Counted from the first letter of the stretch, positions 17,866 to 27,373 are shown. The stretch: DNA of 64,000 bases from Pontibacter diazotrophicus (GCF_003367245.1 NZ_QRGR01000015.1:99614-163613), one strand, 5' to 3'. Numbers and translations: made by a program. Notes: generated from the sequence alone by a model not told the origin.

Positions 17866-18348
17866 TTAATACGGTATCCCCAATTTCCGATAAATAAAGC
17901 CAAGTAACCAGGCCGGGCCTATCAACAGGAACTGCAGGTCTTTCAGGAAAGAAGGTTTTTTGCCCTCTACCTTGTGCCCGTAGAACTGCCCAATCCAGGC
18001 AAGGATGAACACCACCAGGCAAATGAGCCAGAGCGGTGTCTCAAATGCCGCCTCCACCGCATGTACTGCCCACAGCACCACGGCGCATACCAGGCCCATC
18101 CCCAGAAACATCGAAAAAGACAGGCGCAGGTAAAACAGCAGGCCCAGCAACACGACAACAGTGCCAAAATGCACAAAAGGTTGCACCTGGGGCGGGAATA
18201 GCTCCTTTAAGGCTCCGCTTGGGATACTGGCCAGTAAGCCAATAACACTGAAAAATATCAGCGGAACGCAGATCCAGTGGATGAGTTTGTTGGTGTGGTT
18301 CTGATGGCTCTGGCCATATTCATCAAACCATTGCTGCATTGTTCTCAT
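17866..18348 (-). CDS. Mpo1-like (DUF962) membrane protein
   Basis: A 160-residue protein with four membrane helices and the hallmark residues of the DUF962/Mpo1 family: the N-terminal YGQSHQNHTNKLIHW box, where two His lie on the cytoplasmic face, and the C-terminal AWIGQFYGHKVEGKKPSFL box with a third His. Yeast Mpo1 is an Fe(II) dioxygenase that shortens 2-hydroxy fatty acids by alpha-oxidation. The conserved histidines suggest the same chemistry, but this is not shown for bacterial members. Bacteroidota make abundant 2- and 3-hydroxy fatty acids, so the role is plausible. Likely co-transcribed with the following membrane-protein gene. Confidence 0.87.
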   Translation of the reverse strand: MRTMQQWFDEYGQSHQNHTNKLIHWICVPLIFFSVIGLLASIPSGALKELFPPQVQPFVHFGTVVVLLGLLFYLRLSFSMFLGMGLVCAVVLWAVHAVEAAFETPLWLICLVVFILAWIGQFYGHKVEGKKPSFLKDLQFLLIGPAWLLGFIYRKLGIPY

Positions 18349-18501
18349 ATATGTGATATTGAAAGGTTTAGAGTTGTTTTTGTAGAGGTTTATCCATAGA
18401 TGGAATGTACTTATTTTACCTTGTTTTTACAATAAGACAACGCTGCTTGAGTATGAATTTTCTGCGCCTCCGCATCTATGAGGTATTGATGACTTTTTTT
18501 G

Positions 18502-18509
18502 TACATTTG
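18502..18509 (+). promoter_or_regulatory. -7 element (TACATTTG) upstream of the CHASE histidine kinase
   Basis: It matches TAnnTTTG about 89 bp before the ATG at 18598. No -33 box was found at 19-bp spacing. A weak call given the distance. Confidence 0.3.
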
Positions 18510-18597
18510 AGAAAGGTAGAACTGCTTGCGGGGGAAATGAACAGCGCAAAAGCACCTTTCGCTTTTGCCGGCAAGATGTAGCATTAAGCCATAACAC

Positions 18598-21510
18598 ATG
18601 GAATTAGCCAGACTGGCCCGATTTTTAAAACATCATTATATAGCTGTATTCTCTTTTCTGCTCATATTCCTGCTCACGCTTTTTGTCTATTCAGAAACGA
18701 AGGATAAAGCAGACGAACGAAGTAAGAGGCTGTTTGAGCTGCATGCAGATCAGGCTATTGCAGCTGTTGAGAAGCGCATGAACGACTACATTCAGGTACT
18801 GACTGGAGCGAAAGCGCTCCTTGTTGCTTCTGATACAATAGAGCGCAGTGCCTGGCGTAAATACTATAACTCACTGAACCTGGAGGAGAACTACCCGGGT
18901 TTTCAGGCGCTCGGCTACACCCACGCTGTCAGGCCTTCAGAACTGGCCGCTTATGAGCAGCGCATTCGCGCTGAAGGCTTCAGCGGGTTCAGCGTTCATC
19001 CTGAGGGAAAGCGGACGGAATACACTCCCATCACTTATATAGAGCCCTTTACCGGCCGGAATCTGCGTGCCTTTGGGTTTGATATGTCCAGCGAGCCTAC
19101 GCGGCAGTCAGCCATGCGTATTGCCCGCGACACAAAGCAACCGGCCTTGTCGGGGAAGGTGCGCCTGGTGCAGGAAGACGGAGAAGATGAGCAGGCAGGT
19201 TTCCTGATCTACCTGCCCTTGTACAGGAATAACGCCGACCCTACCTCCATTAAAGACCGCCAGAACCTGATTAGAGGGTTTGTATACAGTCCTTTCCGGG
19301 CCAAAGACCTGATAACTTCCATTCTGGGGCAGCAATTTGACGACATCGATGTCGAGGTGTACGATGGCACCAGCTTTGCAAAGGAGTCGCTGCTTTACAG
19401 CACAGATTCCACTTTGTACTATCACACCAACAACAGAACCCTCACTTATCCAGGCACCATCAGTATCGGGAACCATACCTGGCGCCTCTTCATTACAGCA
19501 GAGCCCGAAAGGACTGCTGAATCAGAACTGCCGTATTACATTCTGGCGGGAGGCGTAATTATCAGCTTGCTGATGGGCTTTATCATCTGGTCCCTCTCCA
19601 ACACCCGACGGTCCAACCGCCTGAAACAGACCATTACGGACAACGCCACGGCAGCCCTCTTTATCATCGATGCCAAAGGTTATTGTACCTTTATGAACCC
19701 GGCTGCTGAAGAGATGACAGGGTATACTTTAGAGGAGATGGAGGGAAAAACCCTGCACGAAATGGTGCACTACTTGCATCCGGATGGTTCTGCTTTTGCT
19801 GTAGAGGAATGCAGGGTCCGCACAGCATTGGCTATAACAGAGCCAATGCGCGCTTACGAAGACGTATTTATCCATAGAGACGGGAGCTTTATTAACGTGT
19901 CGTGTGCGGTGCAACCTATTAAAGAAAGAGGCTCCGGAACCTATGCTATTATCGAAGTACGTGACATAACAGAAGAGAAACGCGCAAAGGAGGCGATCAT
20001 AGAGAGCGAGGCGCGATTCAGAACCATGGCCGATAACGCGCCTGTGATGATATGGGTAGGTAACCCCCGGGGAGAGTACGTGTATGTAAACAAACAGTGG
20101 ATTGACTTTACAGGGTTCTCGTTTGAAGAAAGCATTAGCATGGGCTGGCGCGAGGTGCTGGAGCCGGAGCATATGCCGGAGTATGCTGAAGTGTTTGAAA
20201 AGGCCGCTGCAGCGTCAGGTTCATTTAAAATGGAAATGCGCATGCGCCGCCACGACGGAAAGCTGCGTTGGGTAATAAATACAGCTATGCCTCGCTTCGG
20301 GGTGAACGGGGAGTTTTTGGGTCACATTGGCTCTATTATCGATATCACAGAGATAAAGGAAGCAGAGCGCAAGGTGAAGCAGAATGCGGAACTGTTGCAG
20401 AAGCTGTTCTTAGAGGTGCCAGCGGTGGTGGGCCTGGTGCGGGCCCAAGACTTTAAATATGTGCTGGCCAATCCACAATACCGCCGCTTGTATGGCAACC
20501 GCCCGCTTGTAGGTAAAACTATTTACGATGCCCACACCAAAGAAGAAGGACACGGGTTTTTCCAACGCCTCGAGCGGGTGGTGGAAACAGGTGAGCCTTT
20601 TGTGGGAAATGAAACAGTTGCCACCTTCGACCGCTATAACAACGGGCAGTTGGAGCGCGGCTACTTTAATCTAGTGTATCAGCCATTGATAGATGGCAAC
20701 GGACAGGTGGAGGCCGTGCTGGTATTTGCAGTAGAGGTAACGGAACTGGTGAAGGCCCGCAAAGAACTCATCATTACCAATGAGGAGCTGAGCGAGAAGA
20801 ACACAGAACTGCAGCGCATTAACAACGACCTCGATAACTTTGTGTACACCGCCTCTCACGACCTGAAATCGCCTATCGCCAACATGGAAGGCCTGGCCAC
20901 GCTGCTGCGCGACATCCTGCAGGGCAACCTCAAGCACGAAGACATGCAGGTGCTGGACATGCTGCAGCAGGCTGTAAACAAACTGAAAGGCACCATTGCT
21001 GACCTGACAGAAATTACAAAAGTGCAGAAAGAGCTACAGTCGGAGGTGGAGCCACTTTCTTTTGAGAACATGTTGCAGGACATTACCACTGATATAGATA
21101 AACTGATCAAAGAGGCTGACGCCACCATCAGCACCGACCTGGAGGTGAAGAACATCCTATACGCCCGGAAAAACCTACGCAGCATTATCTACAACTTAGT
21201 TTCTAACGCCATCAAGTATAAGTCGCCTGAGCGGGCACCTGAGGTGCGCATTACTACCTACCAGCAGGCCGGGTATATTGTGCTGGAGGTGAAGGATAAC
21301 GGGCTGGGTATAAAGAAGGAGCAGCAGCATAAGCTCTTCACTATGTTCAAGCGCCTGCACAGCCATGTGGAGGGTACCGGTATTGGTCTGTACATCGTGA
21401 AGCGCATCATAGAAAATAATGGCGGCTTCATTAAAGTAGAGAGTGAGGTAGGCAAGGGCACTACCTTTAAAGTGTATTTTAAGCAGGCATCTGTAGCTGA
21501 AGTAGTATAA
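18598..21510 (+). CDS. CHASE-PAS-PAS-PAS sensor histidine kinase
   Basis: A 970-residue membrane sensor kinase. Transmembrane helix 1 is at about residues 14-31, an extracytoplasmic CHASE domain covers 50-290 (contains NYPGFQALGYTHAV), and helix 2 is at 312-335. Three PAS-like modules follow at about 345-460, 470-590 and 600-715. The phosphoacceptor is His754 (ASHDLKSPIAN) in a HisKA dimerisation domain. The ATPase domain has an N-box NLVSNAIKYK, G1 VKDNGLGI and G2 GTGIGLYIVK. No receiver domain is fused and no response regulator lies next to it, so the partner is encoded elsewhere. CHASE ligands are often small molecules such as adenine derivatives or peptides; the ligand here is unknown. 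Confidence 0.92.
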   Translation: MELARLARFLKHHYIAVFSFLLIFLLTLFVYSETKDKADERSKRLFELHADQAIAAVEKRMNDYIQVLTGAKALLVASDTIERSAWRKYYNSLNLEENYPGFQALGYTHAVRPSELAAYEQRIRAEGFSGFSVHPEGKRTEYTPITYIEPFTGRNLRAFGFDMSSEPTRQSAMRIARDTKQPALSGKVRLVQEDGEDEQAGFLIYLPLYRNNADPTSIKDRQNLIRGFVYSPFRAKDLITSILGQQFDDIDVEVYDGTSFAKESLLYSTDSTLYYHTNNRTLTYPGTISIGNHTWRLFITAEPERTAESELPYYILAGGVIISLLMGFIIWSLSNTRRSNRLKQTITDNATAALFIIDAKGYCTFMNPAAEEMTGYTLEEMEGKTLHEMVHYLHPDGSAFAVEECRVRTALAITEPMRAYEDVFIHRDGSFINVSCAVQPIKERGSGTYAIIEVRDITEEKRAKEAIIESEARFRTMADNAPVMIWVGNPRGEYVYVNKQWIDFTGFSFEESISMGWREVLEPEHMPEYAEVFEKAAAASGSFKMEMRMRRHDGKLRWVINTAMPRFGVNGEFLGHIGSIIDITEIKEAERKVKQNAELLQKLFLEVPAVVGLVRAQDFKYVLANPQYRRLYGNRPLVGKTIYDAHTKEEGHGFFQRLERVVETGEPFVGNETVATFDRYNNGQLERGYFNLVYQPLIDGNGQVEAVLVFAVEVTELVKARKELIITNEELSEKNTELQRINNDLDNFVYTASHDLKSPIANMEGLATLLRDILQGNLKHEDMQVLDMLQQAVNKLKGTIADLTEITKVQKELQSEVEPLSFENMLQDITTDIDKLIKEADATISTDLEVKNILYARKNLRSIIYNLVSNAIKYKSPERAPEVRITTYQQAGYIVLEVKDNGLGIKKEQQHKLFTMFKRLHSHVEGTGIGLYIVKRIIENNGGFIKVESEVGKGTTFKVYFKQASVAEVV

Positions 21511-21658
21511 GAGTCAAAAGAGCTGATATTACACATTAAAAGCCGTTTTTAATCTGAACTTTGGCGGAAACAAGTAATCCTTCTGCCTCTTATTTTGTTC
21601 TGATTGATGGATGAACCTATCCAAATAACGAGCAACGAAACACAACTAACGACATTTA

Positions 21659-23038
21659 ATGGCTAAAATAAAAACATCCTATTTCTGCCAGAGCTGTGGC
21701 GCCCAGTCCGCCAAGTGGATTGGAAAGTGCCCGGCCTGTGGCGAATGGAATACCTATGTAGAAGAAGTGGTGCAGCGCGAGGAGGTAACCCCGACTACAG
21801 CCTGGAAAGTAGGCAGCAGCACCGCCCAAGTCTCCAATAAACCGAAACCCATTGCGGATATAAGCTTTCAGGAGCAGCAGCGCGTGGTTACGCAGGACCA
21901 GGAACTGAACCGTGTATTGGGAGGCGGCATTGTGCCGGGCTCCATGGTGCTGATCGGGGGCGAACCCGGCATTGGTAAAAGTACGCTGATGCTGCAGATT
22001 GCCCTGAGCCTGCGCGGTATGAAAGTGCTGTATGTGAGTGGAGAGGAAAGCGAGCAGCAGATTAAGATGCGCGCCGAGCGCCTCACTGCCCAAACCTCCG
22101 ATTGCTTTATCCTTACGGAAACAGGTACGCAGAACATCTTTAAGCAGATAGAAATGGTGCGGCCGCAGGTGCTTATCATCGACTCCATCCAGACCCTCCA
22201 CTCCTCTTTCATAGAATCAGGCGCGGGTAGCGTGAGCCAGGTGCGCGAGTGCACAGCCGAACTGCTGAAGTTTGCCAAAGAGAGCGGCACCCCTGTTTTC
22301 CTGATCGGCCACATTACCAAAGAGGGCAACCTGGCCGGCCCGAAGATACTGGAGCACATGGTAGACACAGTGCTGCAGTTTGAAGGCGACCGCCATATGA
22401 CCTACCGCATCCTGCGCACCACTAAAAACCGCTTCGGCTCTACCTCTGAGCTGGGTATTTATGAAATGCTGGGCACAGGCCTGCGGGAGGTAAGCAACCC
22501 GTCCGAAATCCTGATCTCGCAGCGCGAGGATGCCTTTAGTGGCATTGCCATCGGAGCTACCTTGGAGGGCAACCGCCCGCTGCTGATAGAGGTGCAAAGC
22601 CTGGTAACGCCAGCTACCTACGGTACCCCACAGCGCACCAGCACCGGTTACGATGCCAAGCGCCTGAACATGCTGCTGGCGGTGCTGGAGAAGCGCGGTG
22701 GCTACCGTTTAGGGGCGCAGGACGTGTTCCTGAATATTGCCGGGGGCTTAAAAGTAGAAGACCCTGCCCTTGACCTGGCCGTGTGCGCCTCCATCCTTTC
22801 CTCTTTCGAAGATATGGCCATTCCGAGCACAGCGGCCTTTGCCGCCGAAGTGGGCCTTGGTGGCGAGGTGCGTGCCGTAAACCGGGTCGAGAACCGCATC
22901 AGTGAGGCTGAAAAGCTTGGGTTTACAGATATCTATATCTCTAAATACAACAAGAAAGGGCTTGACTTCAGCAAGTTCTCTATCAACATACATGCCTTTG
23001 GCAGGTTAGAGGAGGTGTTCAGCAACTTGTTCGGGTAA
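21659..23038 (+). CDS. radA: DNA repair protein RadA (Sms)
   Basis: A 459-residue RadA, a RecA-like ATPase that drives branch migration in recombination repair. It has the N-terminal zinc finger CQSCG-x(11)-CPACGEW (residues 10-30), Walker A GEPGIGKST (101-109), the RadA-specific KNRFG motif (256-260) and a C-terminal Lon-protease-like domain (about 270-459) lacking obvious catalytic Ser-Lys. All motifs are intact and the length is typical. The gene is monocistronic and followed by a rho-independent terminator at 23149. Confidence 0.97.
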   Translation: MAKIKTSYFCQSCGAQSAKWIGKCPACGEWNTYVEEVVQREEVTPTTAWKVGSSTAQVSNKPKPIADISFQEQQRVVTQDQELNRVLGGGIVPGSMVLIGGEPGIGKSTLMLQIALSLRGMKVLYVSGEESEQQIKMRAERLTAQTSDCFILTETGTQNIFKQIEMVRPQVLIIDSIQTLHSSFIESGAGSVSQVRECTAELLKFAKESGTPVFLIGHITKEGNLAGPKILEHMVDTVLQFEGDRHMTYRILRTTKNRFGSTSELGIYEMLGTGLREVSNPSEILISQREDAFSGIAIGATLEGNRPLLIEVQSLVTPATYGTPQRTSTGYDAKRLNMLLAVLEKRGGYRLGAQDVFLNIAGGLKVEDPALDLAVCASILSSFEDMAIPSTAAFAAEVGLGGEVRAVNRVENRISEAEKLGFTDIYISKYNKKGLDFSKFSINIHAFGRLEEVFSNLFG

Positions 23039-23148
23039 GCAGATTTTTATATCCCATCTTTCCACAGAGGTAAAGAAGAGCAGGATACTGCAATGAGTTG
23101 TGTCAGCTGCCTCATTGGTTGTTCCTCCATACTGTTGTACCTGTACTC

Positions 23149-23183
23149 AAGCCCGATATCTTCCTGGTATCGGGCTTTTTTTA
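23149..23183 (+). terminator. Terminator downstream of radA
   Basis: An AAGCCCGATA stem with complementary TATCGGGCTT, then eight T's. It is about 110 bp after the radA stop. Confidence 0.85.
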
Positions 23184-23325
23184 TACTCCAGAGCAGTGTG
23201 GGTGCTATGTCAATAGTAAAGAGGGCAATAACCGTTGTTTGTTTTGCTGCGTACTTAAAACCTACCTACCGGTGTATACCGGAGACAGTTTTGAACTATG
23301 AAAAACAACTATAACAACAAAGCAT

Positions 23326-24510
23326 ATGGCATTAATAAATAAAAAAGATATTGAGAAGTTGATAAATGTGCAAAGCAACAATGGGAATGCTCTGTGCCTC
23401 TCCTTCTACTTACCCACTCACCGCGCCGGCAAAGAAACACTGAATGGACAGGACAGCCTTGCCTTTAAAAACCAGATACGGAAGGCAAAAGAGCTTTTGG
23501 AAAAACATGATGTACCAGACGCAGAGATAGCAGAGTATATAAAGCCTGCAGAAGCTCTTTTGAACGAGAATGGTTTCTGGCGTCACCAGGGCGAAGGCTT
23601 GGCTGTGTTTATCACGAAAGGCTTTTCAACACATTATGAGTTGCCGGTATCTATGCCAAATGAGGTGTTTGTACTTGATCAGTTTTACTTTACACCCATG
23701 CTGCCTGTCCTGAGCCAGAACGGCCGCTTCTTTATCCTGTGGCTATACCGCGAGAAAGTTGCTTTCTATGAGGCGACGATAGACAATATCAGGCAGATTG
23801 ATATCAGTTCGTTTGTGCCGGAGTCTATGAACGAATCATTGAAATTCGACGTGAAAGGAAACGACCAGGACTTTAACCACAGCAGAACCACCACCAACGG
23901 ATCAAATATTCTGGTTAATGCACAGGGTTTTTCACAATCTGACCAGCAGCATGACCGCGTACGTGAGTTTATGCTGGATATAGATAACAACCTGCAGGAG
24001 ATTCTGCACGATGCCACAGAGCCGCTGGTGTTGGCCGGAGTAGACCACTATTGCAGTATTTACCGCAATATCAGCAAGTATAAGCACATTGTGGAGCAGA
24101 ACATCAACGTGAACGAGGGCGGCGGTGATATGCACTCGATACACGAAAGAGCACTGGCTGTAATGAAACCACTGATGCAGAAGGGTCATTCAGAAGCACT
24201 TACACGCTACCAGAACGTGGCAGGGACAGGTTCTACGTCTGAAGACATTGCCACCGTGGCTGCTGAGGCAGTACATGGCCGCATAGATACCTTGTTTATT
24301 GCGCCAAGTGAGCCTGTATGGGGTACTTACGATTCCGTAAAAGCAACAGCTGAGGTGCATGAGGAGTACCAGCGTGGAGATGACGACCTTGTTAATCTGG
24401 CGGCTATCAAGACAATAGCACAGGGAGGTACAGTGTACGTTAGCAGCTACAATGGCTTGCAGGAAGCAACAGACGGACGTGTAAACGTAAAAGCCCTGTT
24501 CCGATACTAA
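23326..24510 (+). CDS. Bacterial archaeo-eukaryotic release-factor-like (baeRF) protein
   Basis: A 394-residue soluble protein with the overall layout of baeRF families (related to eukaryotic release factor eRF1 and Dom34/Pelota). An N-terminal domain begins NALCLSFYLPTHRAG and includes EGLAVFITKGF. The middle has FILWLYREKVAFYEA and a PLVLAGVDHY segment. The C-terminal part ends with VHGRIDTLFIAPSE and GGTVYVSS, matching the eRF1 domain-3-like core. I see no GGQ tripeptide, consistent with some baeRF groups. Computational studies propose roles in ribosome rescue or biological conflict; none is proven. It is monocistronic, between two terminators. Assignment to a numbered subfamily (baeRF3 or 7) is uncertain. 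Confidence 0.75.
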   Translation: MALINKKDIEKLINVQSNNGNALCLSFYLPTHRAGKETLNGQDSLAFKNQIRKAKELLEKHDVPDAEIAEYIKPAEALLNENGFWRHQGEGLAVFITKGFSTHYELPVSMPNEVFVLDQFYFTPMLPVLSQNGRFFILWLYREKVAFYEATIDNIRQIDISSFVPESMNESLKFDVKGNDQDFNHSRTTTNGSNILVNAQGFSQSDQQHDRVREFMLDIDNNLQEILHDATEPLVLAGVDHYCSIYRNISKYKHIVEQNINVNEGGGDMHSIHERALAVMKPLMQKGHSEALTRYQNVAGTGSTSEDIATVAAEAVHGRIDTLFIAPSEPVWGTYDSVKATAEVHEEYQRGDDDLVNLAAIKTIAQGGTVYVSSYNGLQEATDGRVNVKALFRY

Positions 24511-24553
24511 GAAGTCATATTTTTGGCCATTCGCGCCAGAAACCATAACTTAG

Positions 24554-24582
24554 AGGGCAGCCAGTGTGGCTGCCCTTTTTTA
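24554..24582 (+). terminator. Terminator downstream of the baeRF gene
   Basis: AGGGCAGCCA / TGGCTGCCCT with a 3-nt loop and a T-rich tail. An open frame starting at 24566 begins within it, which favours the later ATG at 24632 for the next gene. Confidence 0.85.
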
Positions 24583-24631
24583 TTCAGCAAAAGGAGCTGA
24601 TACTTTCTTTTGCTCCCTTAGCCTACTTTGC

Positions 24632-25654
24632 ATGACGCTGCACCTGACCGACGGGTTAAATTTTTTATCAAAACTAACGCTGCTGCGGGCTGTGAATGCC
24701 CTGCAGGTGGTGAGCAGCTATATCTTGTCTAAAGTAACAGGCAAAGCAAGGCATTGGGGCTATCCGCTGAGTATTTCGCTGGAGCCTACCACCTCCTGCA
24801 ACCTGCGCTGCCCGGAATGCCCCAGCGGCCTGCGCTCCTTCTCCCGCCCTACCGGCATGCTGCAGGACGAGCTCTTTAAACAAACCATAGACCAACTGCA
24901 CCAACGCCTGCTCTACCTCATTTTCTACTTTCAGGGAGAGCCTTATCTGCATAAGAACTTTCTGGGCCTGGTAAAGTATGCCTCAGACAGAGGCATCTAT
25001 ACTGCTACCTCCACCAACGCACATTTCCTGGACGATGAGACGGCCCGTGAAACAGTGGCGTCGGGCTTAGACCGTCTCATTGTGTCAATAGACGGTACTA
25101 CCCAGGAGACCTACGCCGCCTACCGTGTTGGCGGTAAACTGGAGAAGGTGCTGCAAGGAACGCGAAATGTGGTGAAATGGAAAAAAGCGTTGAAATCGAA
25201 AACACCGCACATCATGTTTCAGTTTTTAGTTGTGCGGCCAAACGAGCATCAGTTGGAAGACGTAAAACAACTGGCACGGGAATTGGAGGTAAATGAGGTG
25301 GCGTTTAAAACAGCGCAGATTTATGACTATCAGCAAGGCTCCCCGCTCATCCCGACCATTGACTATTACTCGAGGTACAAGAATAACGGCGACGGCAGCT
25401 TTACTATCAAGAACAAGCTGCTGAACCACTGCTGGAAAATGTGGCACTCCTGCGTTATTACCTGGGACGGTTTAACAGTGCCCTGTTGTTTTGATAAAGA
25501 TGCCGAGTACAGAATGGGAGATTTAAAAAAAGACAATTTTGATACAGTGTGGCGCGGGCCGGCATACAGCCAATTCAGGCAACAACTGTTGGGCTCCAGG
25601 GCCAACATAGAAATGTGCCGCAACTGTACAGAAGGCACCAAAGTATGGGCATAA
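24632..25654 (+). CDS. Radical SAM/SPASM domain protein
   Basis: A 340-residue radical SAM enzyme. The [4Fe-4S] motif is CNLRCPEC (CxxxCxxC, near residue 53), followed by the substrate/SAM segments FYFQGEPYLHKNF and TSTNAHF. The C-terminal SPASM-type domain holds further cysteines (SCVITWDGLTVPCC, then CRNC near the end) that should bind one auxiliary cluster. Such proteins modify peptides or small metabolites; no precursor peptide or recognisable partner lies beside it. The start at 24632 gives MTLHLTDGLNF and avoids the terminator. mscS follows 25 bp downstream, so they may be co-transcribed, though a functional link is not apparent. Confidence 0.87.
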   Translation: MTLHLTDGLNFLSKLTLLRAVNALQVVSSYILSKVTGKARHWGYPLSISLEPTTSCNLRCPECPSGLRSFSRPTGMLQDELFKQTIDQLHQRLLYLIFYFQGEPYLHKNFLGLVKYASDRGIYTATSTNAHFLDDETARETVASGLDRLIVSIDGTTQETYAAYRVGGKLEKVLQGTRNVVKWKKALKSKTPHIMFQFLVVRPNEHQLEDVKQLARELEVNEVAFKTAQIYDYQQGSPLIPTIDYYSRYKNNGDGSFTIKNKLLNHCWKMWHSCVITWDGLTVPCCFDKDAEYRMGDLKKDNFDTVWRGPAYSQFRQQLLGSRANIEMCRNCTEGTKVWA

Positions 25655-25679
25655 CCATCGAACTTAAATAGGAATCAAC

Positions 25680-26624
25680 TTGAATAACTATATGAATGAC
25701 CTGAATGAAGCAGTGGAACTGCTTTGGGGGAAGCTTGAGGGTTGGGGTGCGGACATTGTACTAATGCTTCCGAACCTGTTTGTGGCGCTCGTGCTGCTGA
25801 TCCTTACTTTTTATCTAGCTGGCTTTGTAAGAAGGTCGCTTGAGAGGGTTATCAGAAGGTTTTCACATAGCGCAGCCCTTAACAACCTTGTTTTAACACT
25901 CCTGTACATCGGCATGTTGCTGATAGGGTTCTTCTTTGTGCTTACCGTGCTGAACCTCGATAAGGTCGTTATTTCCCTGCTGGCGGGTGTCGGTATCATC
26001 GGTTTGGCCCTCGGTTTCGCCTTTCAGGATATTGCGGCTAACTTTATTTCTGGTGTAATTATAGCCGTGCAAAAACCGTTTGGCGTAGGCGATAACATCG
26101 AAACGAACGACTACTTTGGCACCATTGAGCGCATCTCCCTCCGCACCATCGATATCCGGCAGGTGACGGGAGAGTTGGTAAGGCTTCCGAACAAAATGGT
26201 ATTCGAGAACCCGCTTACAAACTTCTCTGTTTATGGTACCCGCCGTATAGACCTGGAAGTGGGTATTTCCTATGCCGAAGACCTGGAGCGCGTGCAGCAG
26301 GTAGTAATAGAAGCGCTGGAGGACGTGAAAAACCGTGTAAAAACACGCAATATCGAAGTAATGTATGATGAGTTCGGAGATAGCTCTATCAACTTCAAGG
26401 CCCGCTTTTGGGTAACATACAGCCGCCAGGTAGACTATGTTGGAGCCAAGAGTGATGCCATTATCCGCATCAAGAAAGCCTTTGACGAAAACGACATCCT
26501 GATTCCATTCCCAATCCGTACGCTGGACTTTGGTATAAAAGGTGGCGAAAAACTGAACGAGCAGCTGGACGCTATAACTGCCTCTATCAAAGAAGGAAAG
26601 CGCTTAGGTAACAATGGGCAGTAA
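25680..26624 (+). CDS. Small-conductance mechanosensitive channel, MscS family
   Basis: A 314-residue channel with three N-terminal membrane helices (about 28-48, 70-95, 100-125). Pore helix TM3 carries the MscS pattern GVGIIGLALGFAFQDIAANF, then the beta domain begins with KPFGVGDNIET. The C-terminal alpha/beta domain includes IPFPIRTLDF, standard for the family. It opens under membrane tension to release solutes on osmotic downshock. A second ATG four codons in (25692) is an alternative start. It ends before a perfect bidirectional terminator shared with the convergent small gene. Confidence 0.93.
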   Translation: MNNYMNDLNEAVELLWGKLEGWGADIVLMLPNLFVALVLLILTFYLAGFVRRSLERVIRRFSHSAALNNLVLTLLYIGMLLIGFFFVLTVLNLDKVVISLLAGVGIIGLALGFAFQDIAANFISGVIIAVQKPFGVGDNIETNDYFGTIERISLRTIDIRQVTGELVRLPNKMVFENPLTNFSVYGTRRIDLEVGISYAEDLERVQQVVIEALEDVKNRVKTRNIEVMYDEFGDSSINFKARFWVTYSRQVDYVGAKSDAIIRIKKAFDENDILIPFPIRTLDFGIKGGEKLNEQLDAITASIKEGKRLGNNGQ

Positions 26625-26648
26625 CCTTGGCTGCTGCTTTATATAAAA

Positions 26649-26710
26649 ATTAACAGCTAAACAGAAAGGGCCGGTATCACAATACCGGCCCTTTCTGTTT
26701 AGCTGTTAAT
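26649..26710. terminator. Perfect 29-bp-stem bidirectional terminator
   Basis: Left arm 26649-26677 and right arm 26682-26710 are exact reverse complements with a 4-nt loop (CACA). GC-rich core GGGCCGGTAT with A/T-rich feet on both sides. It lies between convergent mscS and the 112-residue gene; it is unusually long for a terminator. Confidence 0.85.
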
Positions 26711-26715
26711 CCTGG

Positions 26716-27054
26716 TTATTTGTCGTCTTTATCGAGGTTCTTACCTAAATCCTCTACCTGCTTCAGAAACGTGTCTACATTTTCATCGGCATAAGGGCCG
26801 TAAGAGTTAGAAATAGTGCCTTTCAGGCCGCTGGTCGTTTCCAGTGCGTAAAGAATAGACATATCGTCCGGGTTACTTTGTCCCTCAAAACGGTAATGGT
26901 CTACTATACGCACCTGGTCTGGTCCGAATGTTTCCTTACTATCCATGGTAGTAAGCTTTCCTTCATCGGTTACCTTAAAATCTGTTTTGTAACCGTCTTT
27001 GAACAAACGGTTCGTAACATTTACCATGGACCTTTCTTCTACTTTATCTGACAT
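26716..27054 (-). CDS. Small Bacteroidota protein often labelled phosphoribosylpyrophosphate synthetase
   Basis: A 112-residue soluble protein. The central part (DHYRFEGQSNPDDMSILYALETTSG, in pieces HYRFEG, SNPDDMSILYA, GLKGTISNSYGPYAD) recalls a family of about 100-residue Bacteroidota proteins that databases often call PRPP synthetase. The protein is far too short for that enzyme (about 310 residues) and lacks its catalytic flexible loop and PRPP-binding motif, so I regard that label as a propagated misannotation. The true function is unknown. It is monocistronic and convergent with mscS. Confidence 0.72.
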   Translation of the reverse strand: MSDKVEERSMVNVTNRLFKDGYKTDFKVTDEGKLTTMDSKETFGPDQVRIVDHYRFEGQSNPDDMSILYALETTSGLKGTISNSYGPYADENVDTFLKQVEDLGKNLDKDDK

Positions 27055-27187
27055 AGTATTTCGCTTTAATATTGTTCTGAGTTCGTATATAAACTATACG
27101 CAAAAAAGAACATAGGATACAGATAAAGAGAGAAAAATGTCGTGAGGGAGCGGCTATAATACTTATTTATTGATATATGAGCAGCTC

Positions 27188-27373
27188 TTAATGTTTGGCG
27201 GTTGCAGCTTTCCTATCCAGATCCTGCTGAATCTTTTTAAAGTCAATGGAGGAGCAGGCGCTACCACAACCTTTGGCGCAGCCGCTTTTAGCAACAAAGC
27301 TTTGATACACCAGGCGGCCCATATAAAAAGCGGCTGCTATAAAAACGAGGAGTATGATCAGTTCCTGTACCAT
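27188..27373 (-). CDS. FeoB-associated Cys-rich membrane protein
   Basis: A 61-residue protein with one N-terminal membrane helix (ELIILLVFIAAAFYMGRLVY) and a Cys cluster CAKGCGSACSS, then a short charged tail. This matches small FeoB-associated Cys-rich proteins that accompany ferrous iron transporters in Bacteroidota. No feoA or feoB is in this window, so any link to iron uptake is by family only. It starts 31 bp after the inositol monophosphatase stop and so could be the last gene of the rsmI-led run. Confidence 0.78.
   Translation of the reverse strand: MVQELIILLVFIAAAFYMGRLVYQSFVAKSGCAKGCGSACSSIDFKKIQQDLDRKAATAKH

Noticed and set aside
18411..18599. 62-codon minus-strand frame before the histidine kinase
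   Set aside because: Composition is not protein-like and it overlaps the likely promoter of the kinase.
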